DNA of 64,000 nt from Metaphire vulgaris (lineage: Eukaryota; Annelida; Clitellata; Crassiclitellata; Megascolecidae), in assembly GCA_018105865.1 (NCBI GenBank), contig CM030832.1:18487519-18551518 (forward strand), in the 5' to 3' direction. A model generated the notes under the pieces. The model saw nothing but the letters and a program-made list of their open reading frames with translations, was not told where the DNA came from and searched no databases. How positions within the stretch are numbered: position 1 is the stretch's first letter; each line of letters starts with the position of its first letter. The position numbers and the translations under genes are program-made. This document shows, in pieces, positions 46,495 to 57,419 of the stretch.

Positions 46495-46736
46495 CAGGCA
46501 CGCCGGAACGAATTTTTAGCAGGGGGTGCATTTTTCAGGGGCGTAGCTAAAACTTATAATTTATAATAAAAACCCGACAACCAAAAAGTTCATCTGCTTT
46601 TATCGTGTCTTCAAATCTCTTGGAATCTTGATAAGCGAAAAAACAAAAACAGTCTCATCTTCCAGGAGTGCAGTCACTGCAGTGTACCCCTAATTTTTTC
46701 CAGGGATGCACCTGCACCCCACTTCCTACGGGCCTG
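46495..46736. mobile_element. CAGGCACGCCGGAACG MITE (242 bp)
   Basis: CAGGCACGCCGGAACG at the left pairs with CTACGGGCCTG at the right. The flanks ACAAAAAG and ACAAGAAG match at 7 of 8. CAGGGGGTGCA-like modules are shared with 44055-44255. Confidence 0.8.
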
Positions 46737-46891
46737 ACAAGAAGAGTAGGAAGATGAGGAGAAGGAAGACGAATTTGTCTAATTGGCGAAAAACAGTATA
46801 ATTAGAAACATAGGCGTAAACTTCTATTAGGACTTCAAACTTGAGTCCCTCCCCACTTTCGAAAGGCTACCATAAGGAAGGGGAAGATATA

Positions 46892-49887
46892 GGGGAGACC
46901 GGGGCTCCTTGAGCCATATTTTAATAAATGCCTGTTGCTGAAGAAACCTTAGAGTAAATTAGCATGATTATGGTGCTGGTATGTACCCTATTATATGAGC
47001 TACCAATCACAAGCTTTGATTCTGGAATTATTACATGATCTGTGAATTCCTATGATGTCAAAGAAGCACCCCTCACGTGTCTCAATCTACCCCTTCCCCG
47101 GGGCACAGTGAACCTTGGTATTGGGGTTGGTTGATCCACTACTATTCTCGCTGTTATGACATAAGCAATAACACAGTAAGTGCAGAATGGCAACATGAAT
47201 AATATTTTCTTCCTATCAATGCTATTGAAACTTCACGTAAATAAACAAGACGTCCAAACATCTTCAGTACCTCAATATTTCTCACTACTTTTAATTAAAT
47301 ATCATCATCTGAATTGCAGTTGTGACAAATATAGTTTGCAGAAATTCCTGGTGTACAATCCTCATGTGCCCATTTTAAACAGCATGAACATTGGATCCAC
47401 TGTTCTCCAGGTTTACTTTTGATGAATGGCTCTGTACAGACTAAACATGGCCAATCTTCATCACTCTCAGAATCCAGGTCTAAATTTTTTCTTGTTCTAC
47501 TCTTTGATGCAGTATGAGGAGCTTTACGCATTTGTTTGCGCTTCTTTAAACCCTTCTTCATATCATCTAAGAGATTCTTAGAATTGATATTAACAAAGTC
47601 ACTGCATTCATTCAAGCTCCTAGGTGAAAATTTACCTGAGAGACATTGTACTACCTTCAAAGGAACTTTTGATTTCTGTTTTCTTTGTTTCAATTCTTCC
47701 TTCTTCTTAGAAGATTCCTGTAATAAAATTTTTATTGGCGTACTTGTAATAATTTTAGCTGATCCACGCTTCCCTTTTCGCTTTTGAAGGCATTCAGTAT
47801 TCTCAATTTTTGGTAATGGTCGAATTGCTTCTGGAATAACGAGAGAATTCGCAGCATCCGTTGTCAGTGACAGTGAACACAAAGCTGTATTTTCATGTGT
47901 GCCTACTTCAGTTTCAGTTTCATTTTCAACCAAAAGCTCCAGAGAAGTTTCAATATTCTTCTCAGTGGTATCATTGTATTGTTCCACAACAAATTCTGTT
48001 GGCAGTTTACTCAATTTCTCTATTACATTTGATGATAGACTCACTTGTTTCTCATAAGTGTTTTCAGTCTGTGAAGATTTGGGTGACAGAGAAGCAGCAG
48101 CTGGCTTGAAAACTTGAGATGGAAGAAAATCACTTTCAGAAAAAATATCAGAATTTAATGGCCAAATGCCTGTCTTGTGGAATCCATTTGAAATATTTGA
48201 ATATGTGAATGCCTGATTGAATGCTCGAGCAAAGCAGGCAGGTAGATCATAAATTGAAATTCGCTTTCCTGGATTGCTCAAGTTCCATTCATCTACTGCT
48301 TTGTTGTAGTACCTTTTCAAAGGCCCATAGACCGATACATCGAGCGGTTGTAGTCGATGAGAACAGTGAGGCGGAAAAGTAATTATAGTAACACCATTGT
48401 CTATAGCATGATCAACAATGTCTATGCTCAAATGGCTTTCATGGTTGTCCATTAGCATTATGATTGGTTTATTTTTGGAGCATCCAATATTACTAACAAA
48501 ATGTTTGAAGACCTTTACAAATAGGTCACTATTCATCCAGCCATTGTTTGTAGCAAGACCAAGTGTTCCTGTTGGCGCCCCATGAGTCATATGACTTTTG
48601 TAATGAACTCGAGGAAAAATCATTGCAGGCGGTAACACTCTGCCCACAGCATTAACGCAACAACAAACAGTGACCAAACATCCACGCTCAGATGCAGTAA
48701 TCTGACCCACTTGCTTAAGGCCTTTCTGCGCAATAACCTTGGGTACACTTTGAACCGTTGTTATTCCACTTTCATCTAAATTGTAAATGTTATCTGCACT
48801 ACAATGAAGTCTGGTCATCTCCTTTCGGATAAGAGTAAAAAATTCATCCACTGCTTTCTGATTGAAACTTTGGGCCCGAGCAATACTTGTGGCTTCTGGT
48901 TTTCGAAGACTCAAGTGATTCTGTCGTCGAAGGAAGCCTTGCATCCAGTCTTCACCTGCTTTGGCATCCTTCTGCCAGTTGTTTGGCATTCTCTTACCAT
49001 TGCGAAATCCAAACTGAAAAGCTAGTCTGCGAACAGCTTGTTGCCCCATGCCATGAAACATCGCAGAACATTTTAAAATGTAGTCAGCTAAGCAGGACTC
49101 TTCAGTTTCTGAGAAGACTTGACGTGTGTTGAATTTTGGGAGCATTGGTGAGTCTCTAGGCATTAATCCTGATTTAACTTTCTTAACATATCGACTGAGG
49201 GTGCTTCGATCTACTTTCAAACATTTCGACACTTCTCTGACAGATTTCCCATTTTCTACTTCGAGAACTGCCCTCTGCATGACAGACCCATCGACTCTTC
49301 CACGACCAGTCTTTGGTACTCTTTTACGAACCATGTTTCTATGATAGAAAAAAAACTCTTAAAGTATCAGAGTAACAATTTTAAATAGCATAATCTACAC
49401 TAAATACTCTAATTAATTAATTGATTCTTTAAAAATAAACAATCACATTTAATTTCATATACTGGGGTACTTTGAGCCTACTGATCAATGTACCCCCTGT
49501 CACATGTCTCAATGAACCCCGGACTGTCCTGTTATGGATACTGCTGTTCTCCTGTATAATCGCTACTCTGTGCTCACAATCAAGGGCTCACACTGTTAGA
49601 ACGATATATTATTTCGACTAAATTGCCCTAACAAAGATCATGCACATCTTTTATCAATACTAAAATATAGTTTAAAAACAACTCATATAATTACTATCTG
49701 ATGAGAAAAACCGACTTTTCTTGATTACGCAACAAATACTTTACGTTTAGTTTGGACGCTTTTCCTCCGTGTCGCAAACGATACCGACGACGAACGATCA
49801 TCGTTTGGGTTGAATCCTCATTGCGTAACTTAATTTTTATAGCGCTGTCTCAACGTGCCCCTATGATCAGGGAGCCCCGGATTCCCC
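46892..49887 (-). mobile_element. Complete pogo-type DNA transposon (2996 bp)
   Basis: The termini GGGGAGACCGGGGCTCCTTG and, inverted, GGGGAATCCGGGGCTCCCTG share 17 of the first 20 bases. TA duplications flank at 46890-46891 and 49888-49889. Additional CCCCGG-containing repeats resembling the ends lie inside at 47091-47112 and 49476-49520. One intact transposase gene fills the middle on the - strand. All parts expected of an autonomous element are present. Confidence 0.93.
47295..49334 (-). CDS. pogo/Tigger-type transposase with PHD-like finger
   Basis: 679 aa, uninterrupted. An N-terminal helix-turn-helix of the psq type occupies about residues 14-55 and a second CENP-B/Tc5-type DNA-binding helix-turn-helix about 75-150. 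The DDE-superfamily core spans about 180-350. It holds the catalytic aspartates D187 (YNLDES), D296 (LMDNHES) and D332 (LQPLDV), giving 35 residues between the second and third, as in pogo elements. A lysine-rich linker follows. The C-terminus has a zinc finger with C630, C633, C649, C652, H657, C660, C670 and C673, a PHD-like Cys4-His-Cys3 arrangement. Such fingers occur in some Tigger/jerky-like transposases. The protein would cut and paste the surrounding element at TA sites in the nucleus. Intact catalytic residues and terminal repeats suggest recent activity. A domesticated host gene is less likely because both transposon ends are still present. Confidence 0.93.
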   Translation of the reverse strand: MVRKRVPKTGRGRVDGSVMQRAVLEVENGKSVREVSKCLKVDRSTLSRYVKKVKSGLMPRDSPMLPKFNTRQVFSETEESCLADYILKCSAMFHGMGQQAVRRLAFQFGFRNGKRMPNNWQKDAKAGEDWMQGFLRRQNHLSLRKPEATSIARAQSFNQKAVDEFFTLIRKEMTRLHCSADNIYNLDESGITTVQSVPKVIAQKGLKQVGQITASERGCLVTVCCCVNAVGRVLPPAMIFPRVHYKSHMTHGAPTGTLGLATNNGWMNSDLFVKVFKHFVSNIGCSKNKPIIMLMDNHESHLSIDIVDHAIDNGVTIITFPPHCSHRLQPLDVSVYGPLKRYYNKAVDEWNLSNPGKRISIYDLPACFARAFNQAFTYSNISNGFHKTGIWPLNSDIFSESDFLPSQVFKPAAASLSPKSSQTENTYEKQVSLSSNVIEKLSKLPTEFVVEQYNDTTEKNIETSLELLVENETETEVGTHENTALCSLSLTTDAANSLVIPEAIRPLPKIENTECLQKRKGKRGSAKIITSTPIKILLQESSKKKEELKQRKQKSKVPLKVVQCLSGKFSPRSLNECSDFVNINSKNLLDDMKKGLKKRKQMRKAPHTASKSRTRKNLDLDSESDEDWPCLVCTEPFIKSKPGEQWIQCSCCLKWAHEDCTPGISANYICHNCNSDDDI

Positions 49888-49889
49888 TA

Positions 49890-50057
49890 GAGGTTGGGCC
49901 CCCACTTTTTCATCCAAGTTTACGCCAATGGTTAGAACTTAGAAGTCAAGAACGAATTCTTGTTCTTGCCTATAGCCTACTATCTACTTGCGTCGTGCGG
50001 TAGGCCGGTCGGCTATGGCTAGGCAGTCATTAATTAAGCCCCTCAGATATATGACAT
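49890..50057. other. Spacer right of the pogo element
   Basis: No feature was recognised. Confidence 0.4.
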
Positions 50058-50300
50058 ATGTCCATGGGTTGGGTTAACCTATGGGTTGGGTTGGGTTGGA
50101 TTGGGTTGGGTAAGACTTTTCCATATTAATGGTGGGTTGGGTTGGGTCAGAAAATAAGTCATGATTTAAGAAACTGTAATATATTACAGTGGATTGGGTT
50201 GGGTTGGGTCAAGGAAACTTATTATCGGCATGGGTTGGGTTGGATATTTGATGGGTTGGGTTGGATTTGGTTCTAAAAAATGGACCCAAGGACATCTCTA
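50058..50300. repeat. GGGTT-repeat element, possible MITE
   Basis: Several clusters of (GGGTT)n on the + strand are separated by AT-rich spacers. The left limit GACATATGTCC and the right GGACATCTCTA hint at inverted ends, but no duplication could be found. Confidence 0.55.
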
Positions 50301-51127
50301 AAAGCCCTGGTAGAAGTTACTCATTTAGTCCCAGTATTTGCAATTTAACTAAATTTACTAAATCTTTACTAGACGCGCACATCATAGATGGCTTAAGAGT
50401 ATTGCATAATGCATTTGCTAAGCGTAGGCCTACTTACTGCAGTCGTGGGAGCGGGGCGATAGAGGCCGCTGCAGCAGCGAGCAGCTGTTGACGAATGACG
50501 ATGTTCATCGAATGCGTTGGCGGAGGGCGGAGGAGATTTCCGAAGAGAAAGACGTTTTAGTCGTTTTAATTAAGTTTAGTGCTGATGATCTCGTGAAAAG
50601 TGACATGCTTGGTGTCATGTAAGTAGTCTGAGTGTCGTTTGATTCGTCGTAATCAGAAGACGTTTCATTTGACGGAACTGACGACGATTTAATATTTTCG
50701 CGGCTTTATTTCGCTTCGCTTCGACGATTTATTTGAGAATTCTGTAGCGCTTAGTTTAACTGTCCTCATCGTTCCCTCTACGCAGTACACACTGTTTCTC
50801 TTCATTCTCTTTACTTATATCTGCAGCGTCCTGTAATAGGTCTATTTTTTGAAGCGCTTCATAATTGCATTTAAGTCTGCATTAGAGGCAGTGGCGTCTT
50901 TTGCATGTTGTCGGTTTGATTTAATAATTGTCAAAATCTGAATAAAATTTGGATGCGCGTATTTTATTGTTATTTGAATTGCAATGAATTGGATGCCCCC
51001 AAAGCTCACTTGATAGAGCTCTCTTCCTTCAAAGAGTCAATCGTAGGAACTAGGAAGTTAGGAACGGAGTTTGTGTATCTTCAATCTTGTCCACGAACGC
51101 AGAGTGATTTTGAAATGGGGTCAGCGC
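50301..51127. other. Non-coding sequence, nothing assigned
   Basis: A GC-richer patch around 50440-50560 has no recognisable exon. The rest is AT-rich. Confidence 0.35.
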
Positions 51128-51716
51128 TATAGGTGGGTCGATTAATCGAAATCGAAATCGAAATAGCGATTTTTGAAAAAATCGTAATCGAAATCGACAC
51201 GATTATTAAATAAATCGAAATAATCGATAATCGTCGAAAAAATAATCGAAATCGCGATTAATTTTCGATTATTCCCGTGAGTGATATTATACAATATTTC
51301 CGATTCAAAGAAAGATCAATTTACGTTGATTATAAGATTTTCATTGAAAATGGATTCAACAGCGTCTAAAGACAGGTACCATCTTTCTGGGGTTGACAGC
51401 AGCTTTCGATACGGTGTGTCAGGTGGGTTTAATGTGCAAACTCTCGCTCAACTTGCCACCCTGGTTCTGTCAACTTGTGGAATTACTCATCTCTAACAGA
51501 CGGTTCTGAGTTCACTTGGGAGATGTCAGCTCCTGGAGACGTCGGCGAAACGGTCTACCATAGGGTCCAGTTCTAGCCCCCACGTTATTCAATTTGTAGG
51601 CCTATAGGCCTACAAACGACTTAGGCCTACCTGATACCATCAGTAGGAAGTTTGGATACGCTGACGATATCGGTCTTGCCACCCAGGCAAGGAGATCCTT
51701 TAAGGAGATTGAAGAC

Positions 51717-52841
51717 CAGGGTTATTTTTAGGATTGTGAATTGGGGTGGGGTGTCGGGAAAATCTGGGGTGTGTTTATTTCTAGGATTGTAGGATTGTGA
51801 ATTTGGGGTGTCGGGAAAATCTGGGAGTGTCGAAATTTGGAAGTCTCTACCGAAAAAGGCTGACAAAGCAAAAAACGTTATAGAGACTCACAAAAAGTCT
51901 GACAAGCAAAAAAGTCATCCGAGGATAAAGTTGTGGGGTCTATTTCTCCATTTGGGGGCAGGCCTCTTCAGAGGCTGAAGGAGGTCCAGGCCAGTTGGAA
52001 TTTCGAGGCCTCTCCTAGCCTTCCCAACAATTAAAATTTTGTCAAGCGAAAAAAGGTAATCACCAATTTTGAGGACCGCAGAATACCTTCATAGCTTTCC
52101 CAAAATCCCAAAATTATCAACAAGCCAAAAGGTCATCACCAAATTTTGAGGCCCCTTCTAGTAGTAGCTATCTAGCTTTCTAGCTCTCCCAGAATTCTAG
52201 ACAAGGAAACAAAGGGATGGAGGCCCAAAATGGAGGAGGCCCGGGCCGAATGGCCATCCTAGCCCCCCTCTGAATGGGCCTGTTTGGGGGTGTTCAGGGC
52301 TAATCACTCCTCTCCTTAGAGATCGACTCCACTAGCTCCGTGTTCCACAGCGCATTGTCTACAAGCGCTGTTGGCTTATGTTTCGGGCTTTACACGATCC
52401 ATTCTGTCCTGATTATCTAACTGTACTTGTACGGAGATCGACTGTGATCGAGAGGAGATCGGTTCTTAGGTCCAGTCGGAGAGTGCAGTTGTTGGTCCAT
52501 CCCCCGTCCAAGACCCCTAAGTTTGGGGAAAGATCATTCGCGCGGGGGAATCCCGCCCTGTGGAACTCTCTTCCAGACAATGTGACTGGAGCAGTCTCAG
52601 CTGGACTTTTCATTAGAAATTTGAAGACACATTTATTTAATATTGGATATGAACTGTGTTAAGCGCTCTTGTTGTAGGCCTTAGCCTTGTCTACTGCGCT
52701 ATATAAATTGTCAATAAATAAATAAATCAATCAATCAATATGCATTCTGTATGCATATCATTGTCACATCACCAAATTTTAGGGGGTGTCGACCTCAAAT
52801 TTGGGGTGTTGGAGGTTGTTAGGGGTGTAGAAATATCCCTG
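51717..52841. mobile_element. CAGGGTTATTTTTAGG MITE with nested LINE tail
   Basis: The ends CAGGGTTATTTTTAGG and AGAAATATCCCTG are inverted. The exact 8-bp duplication TTGAAGAC is at 51709-51716 and 52842-52849, within the LINE reading frame it splits. It carries about four cassette copies (TGACAAGCAAAAAAGTCATC type near 51864, 51901, 52033 and 52118). Confidence 0.93.
52298..52740 (+). mobile_element. CR1-like LINE 3' end, 5'-truncated
   Basis: It encodes the C-terminal part of ORF2 (TPLLRDRLH, then CPDYLTVLVRRST, ALWNSLPDNV, LKTHLFNIGYELC and stop at about 52660). The tail is GCGCTATATAAATTGTCAATAAATAAATAAATC. One in-frame stop lies near 52334. The same family gave 37412-37848 and 55905-56163. 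Confidence 0.88.
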
Positions 52842-53270
52842 TTGAAGACCAACTGAACATCGATACACAGAGGATTGCCGAATACTGTAAAATATGGCGG
52901 GAAAGCCAGTTTCTAAAGGTACTGTGAAATAATCGAAATCGAAATCGCGATTATTTAAAAAACCGTAATCGAAATCGTAATCGTGAAAAATAATCGAAAA
53001 TAATCGTAATCGTAATCGGAAAAAATAATCGTAATCGACCCAGCTCTAGTCAGCGCATTGCTGTGGGCTGACGGCCATTGCAGACAAACAAAAGCGCTAT
53101 ATAAAATTGATCTTTAACCATCAAAGTAAATCTTAACTTAGCATAATTTAAAGTAACTTAGGAGGAATCAGTGGCGTAGCCAGCTTATGCAAAGTGGGGT
53201 TGTTAACTGGAGGCACTATGCAACTGAACACTGAAGCCGTGGCCGACCCCCCGACCCCACTACCCCTCCA

Positions 53271-53676
53271 GGGGCTGTCCATTAATTATGTCAACAATAT
53301 TTGGGCAATTTTTGACCTCTCCCCCTTGTCAAAACTGTCAGCTTTCACTTACCCCCATAATTACGTCAAAAACTTTTGACCCTCCCCCCAAAGATCAATT
53401 ACAGGTCCCAATAACAAGGTTATTATTTTTTGTGTTGATGGCCAGTTTTTCCCTTTTTTGCTCATCGAATGTCAAAATGTGGTGGTGATTACCTTTTTTG
53501 CCATGCTTTTTTCCATTGTAATAAGTAGTATTCCATGAAATTTCCTATTTTTTGATTATTTGTAAAAAGTGAAATTGTTGACGTCAACTTCTCTTGACCC
53601 CTCCCTCCTGTCAACAACTGTCAAACTTTTTCAAACCCCTCTCCCTAAATTGTTGACGTAATTAATGGACAGCCCC
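53271..53676. mobile_element. GGGGCTGTCCATTAATTA MITE (406 bp)
   Basis: The ends GGGGCTGTCCATTAATTATG and CGTAATTAATGGACAGCCCC are inverted repeats longer than 30 bases. The duplication is not clear. Cassette variants (CCTTTTTTGCTCATCGAATGTC and GATTACCTTTTTTGCC) lie near 53452 and 53487. Confidence 0.82.
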
Positions 53677-53681
53677 TCAAC

Positions 53682-53871
53682 CAGTTTTTAATCTAGACTC
53701 CTGGACTCCGGGGGGGAAACTGAAAAAGCCGGGGGGAAACTGACAAAGCCGGGGGGAATTCTGTAGGGGCCGCTGTTAGCCCATGTAGTATTCCAAAATT
53801 TCCGGGGGGAATTTGAAATTTCTGGGGGGGAAAGGGCAATTCCCCCCGGAAACGGCCTAGATTAAACACTG
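53682..53871. mobile_element. CAGTGTTTAATCTAG MITE (190 bp)
   Basis: CAGTTTTTAATCTAGACTCC and GGCCTAGATTAAACACTG are inverted ends. GGGGGGAAACTGA modules repeat inside. The flanks are similar but offset (CCCTCAAC, CCCCAACC). Confidence 0.7.
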
Positions 53872-53995
53872 CCCCAACCAAAAGTCAACAGATTTACATA
53901 AATTGTGTTGGTCGTATGTTTTGAAATGGGGTTGTTTGAACAACCCTAAACAATCCCGTGGCTACACTACTGGGAGGAATTACTGCTTGTGTGAA

Positions 53996-54183
53996 CAGTG
54001 GCGGCTCCACGTGGGGGACCCAGGTGAGCCCGTGCCCCTATTGAATGCCTGCCTCCCCTGTTGGGACCCGATACTTACTACTATATACCTATCAACAAAT
54101 AGTTGGCCTCCATGCTTAGAAGTTGCCACCCCAACGCCCACCCCTACCCCACCCCCCCTTGCCAAGTCCTGGAGCCACCACTG
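53996..54183. mobile_element. CAGTGGCGGCTCCA MITE (188 bp)
   Basis: The ends CAGTGGCGGCTCCACG and TGGAGCCACCACTG are inverted. TGTGTGAA flanks the left, and TGTGTGTGAA the right, consistent with an 8-bp duplication next to TG repeats. Confidence 0.85.
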
Positions 54184-55744
54184 TGTGTGTGAAAGCCACT
54201 AGGGATGCTAATGGGGCTTGCACCTGCTCCGTCAGCCTATTGCTCCAGCGTGTAACCCATTCTGCCATCTTCTGATTTCATGTTTTGTGTCAGCATCAAG
54301 TCAAGTGACATCACAAGTCTAAATCTAAGGCAGACATTTTGTTTATTTATGGTCATTCATATTTTCAATTGATATAGAATTTTATTTATTTGCCACTAGT
54401 AAACAATGGTATTTAACTCTTTTGCTGATTCAGTATTTGCAACCTTTAGGCATAAGTGCAGTTGATTGAATGATGGAAGAAATAAAGGAGTATTATTGTT
54501 GTAGCATGGCATATTCTAGCTGCTCTAGCAAGAGCAGAATGAACAGTTTTGGCTTGGTTTTGTGAAACTGTAGCATTTTAACTGGAATGCAAATGACCAT
54601 GTCTAATTGAGTAGAATGCTACTATGTGAGCAGTCTTAGAACCTGTGCACAATAGCTCTGTATATTCAGGTAATTTGTTGGCTTTCAATAGACTTTTATA
54701 TTAATTTGGACTTACTGTTGTTATATATCAGCCTGTCTGAAGACTGTAGTTATCAATTAACAGAAATTTTGTGAGTGCTGTCTGAATTTGTCATTTGTAC
54801 AATAGGCCTACATAGAAAAGCAGAAGACTGACAGACAGAATTTGCCAAAAATCAGAGAAATTTTAATTTTCAGCTCAGATATCATACTGTCACTACTTTA
54901 TAGTATACTGTCGCCTCAGATTGTATACTGATAATACAGTTACTGTCACAACTCACTGTGTATATCTAAATTTTGGTATAAGAATGTGCATGGCATTAAG
55001 AGTTGATGATTCATTTCTGATTATTAATGCAATCAATAAATTTAATTGCAATTGATTGCAATATGCATATGCATTGCATAATTGTGTGATTGACCAAGCA
55101 TTTCGCAGGTCAGGCTGGCCCCAAAAAAAGATGTCAGATCCTGATACAAGTCCTGCCTCAATCAACAACCTGATGCAACTACTGGGGTGCATTAGTCTTA
55201 ATCAAGTTTTTTACTTAATATATAAATTAAAGCTTGATTGAGAATGAGATAACTATGTATGTAAAATATACTGCATTTGTGCTGTGCACAATGCACATTG
55301 CAGTGAGTGTCATTACCACAGAAAAGAGGACATGGCATCAAATTTAAGGCTGGCATTGTATCTGTTGCTTTCACTTTTCTAGAAATATTGTGTGACTAAT
55401 TTAGCTGTACATTTAAATGGTGATCTGCAGTGGGAGAGCTTGGGGGGAGTATTTCCATGCACCTGCTTTTAAAATCCAAATGCTGACTCATCAAAATTGA
55501 TGAACCAGTGTGATGGCTGAAGATCAAGTAGAAAGCATCAGCTGTGATGATGTTGACTTTTGCCTGCTGTGCAGTTGGCTGGCTTCAAGCCTTAGAAAGA
55601 TCTTGCCTAGCAGCCAGGTGTGACCTACATATGACTACTGTCTTTTTACTTTTGTGCTTTTTGGTGTAAAATGAATTGATTTGTCACAATATGGTGTGCA
55701 TTATGTTTGTATGTGTTAATGTGCTATATTTACTATATATACAT
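54184..55744. other. AT-rich non-coding stretch
   Basis: No exon, RNA or bordered repeat was recognised. Only short open frames without family resemblance occur. Confidence 0.4.
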
Positions 55745-55805
55745 ATTTGCTTACGTACATACATACATATTTGCATTCATACATACATACAAAATACATA
55801 CATAC

Positions 55806-56979
55806 TAGAGATGTGCGGGTACAGCAAAATGCCTACCCTACCAGTACCCGTGCAAAAACTTCCGTACCCGTAGCACTATACCCGTACCCGACCTGTACCC
55901 GAGTGGACGAGCTCGGTTGTTCATTCCTCCTCCGGCCAAGACAGTGATATTCGGAAAAGATCGGTGTCTCGCGGGAATCTAGCTCTATGGAATGTGCTAC
56001 CGGATGACGTTATCGAAGCGACTTCTCCTGAACTGTTCGCTAGAAGACTCAAGACTCACTTATTTAATATTTCATATATGAGAGTTGTAAAGTGCTCTTG
56101 ACTTTGACCTTCTGTCATGCTTATTGCACTATATAAGTTGTCAATTATAAATAAATAAATAAATACCATACTCGCAGGTATGGGTATGGGTACAAGGACC
56201 CGTACCCATACCCGTATACCCCGCATTCATTCCTAGAGACTATAGAGAGGCAGCAACATTAATGTATTAATGAAAGCAAGGCACATTTTTAAAACATGTC
56301 ATATGTTGACAAGAATATTTTAACAGGCACATTTTTAGATTAGGACAGATCTAGGACTTAGGAATCAGGGTAATCTACTTGGCAAATAGTAGGCCCGGGT
56401 TCTTTCTGGGGGTACTGGACTACTGATTGGTAACATTGTGTAACACAGCTAGTCAGCTATCCTAAGCCTACATAAATATCGGACAAGGAAGACTCGATGG
56501 GCCTGTTTAAATTATTTAGTAGATATAGTTTAGCTATGAGAAGGCATTGGAGCTGAAGTTAAACAACAAACGATATACCAAAGGAACATTATCACTGCAG
56601 GACACCATTACAATGATTTTACATTTGATTATGTTTGCTACTTTACTGATGACGTCATATGATATCATTTGTATTTCCTTTATGTTTTCAGTAAGTAAAA
56701 TGCATGCAGTGGCATATAACTGTCTGACAAACTGAACAAAATATACAAGTTACACTAATACACTTTACTCAATAATATTTTTCTATTACTGCATTGCCAA
56801 TTTGCTATAGTAGTGAGAAATGAAAATATGTTTTTACGAGTAAAAACAGGTGTACCTGTACCCGTAGCGCTATACCCGTACCCATAGCGCTATACCCATA
56901 CCTGACCCGTACCTGTAAAATGTGTACCCTACCCTACCCGTACCTGCGGGTAGGGGTAGGGTATACCCGCACATCTCTA
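55806..56979. mobile_element. TACCCG-ended hAT-like element, second copy
   Basis: The ends TAGAGATGTGCGGGTA and TACCCGCACATCTCTA are inverted. The flanks ATACATAC and ATACATAT match at 7 of 8 and lie within an ACAT microsatellite. Its interior is similar to 20984-22592 (CTAGAGACTATAGAGAGGCA, TTAGGAATCAGG). A LINE 3' end is inserted in the left repeat array. Confidence 0.9.
55905..56163 (+). mobile_element. CR1-like LINE 3' end inside the hAT element
   Basis: The + strand keeps the ORF2 C-terminus (RLFIPPPAKTVIFGKDR, then a one-base shift, LALWNVLPDDV). The tail is GCACTATATAAGTTGTCAATTATAAATAAATAAA. Confidence 0.82.
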
Positions 56980-57049
56980 ATACATATATACATGCATACG
57001 TGCTATATTTACTATATATACATTTTTGCATATATACATATTTGCATAC

Positions 57050-57188
57050 ATAATACATACATACATACATACATACATACATACATACATACATACATAC
57101 ATACATGCATACATACATACGTATATACATACATACATACATACATACACACATACATGCTTTCATATACACACACACACACACACAC
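57050..57188. repeat. (ACAT)n and (AC)n microsatellites
   Basis: Long ACAT runs with a few GCAT/GTAT variants end in a short AC run (57171-57188). A related run lies at 55745-55804, on the other side of the hAT element. The microsatellite was probably split by that insertion. Confidence 0.93.
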
Positions 57189-57419
57189 GAATCTCCTTAT
57201 TCCTGAAATGAGGTTTTGAATCAGTTGACCCTATCCTCTGGAATGCTCTTGACCCCAGCATATGTAATTTAGCAACTGTCATTCTATGGCCCTCTTTTTG
57301 AAGCCACTTAAAACTCTTCTCTGTATCAATCTGCAGTATAATAAATGCAGTGGGAGTGATTCTGAGTGATTTTTAAGAAGAAGCCCTATACAAATATTCT
57401 GTTAATTTCATTACACAAT

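Larger units (their letters stand above)
51380..52915 (+). pseudogene. LINE reverse transcriptase fragment, split
   Basis: Before the MITE, the + strand reads as a decayed LINE reverse transcriptase ending in RKFGYADDIGLATQARRSFK (about 51642-51702). After the MITE (52842 on) it resumes with DQLNIDTQRIAEYCKIWRES. The YADD box is recognisable. Stops and shifts occur upstream. Confidence 0.72.
51128..53048. mobile_element. hAT-like element with AATCGAAATCG ends
   Basis: The ends TATAGGTGGGTCGATTA and TAATCGACCCAGCTCTA are inverted. The exact 8-bp duplication GTCAGCGC is at 51120-51127 and 53049-53056. Both subterminal regions are arrays of AATCGAAATCG / TAATCGTAATCG. It encloses a LINE fragment, which encloses a MITE, which encloses another LINE fragment. 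Confidence 0.92.
53169..53972. mobile_element. CAGTGGCGTAGCCAGC MITE with two nested MITEs
   Basis: The ends CAGTGGCGTAGCCAGC and GTGGCTACACTACTG are inverted. The exact 8-bp duplication GGAGGAAT is at 53161-53168 and 53973-53980. It encloses 53271-53676 and 53682-53871. Confidence 0.92.

Noticed and set aside
47861..49344. Short + strand frames opposite the transposase
   Set aside because: They are shadows of the intact - strand transposase.
50058..50300. Telomeric repeat seed, from the GGGTT clusters
   Set aside because: The unit is a pentamer broken by spacers and does not match the animal hexamer. A MITE or simple repeat is more likely.
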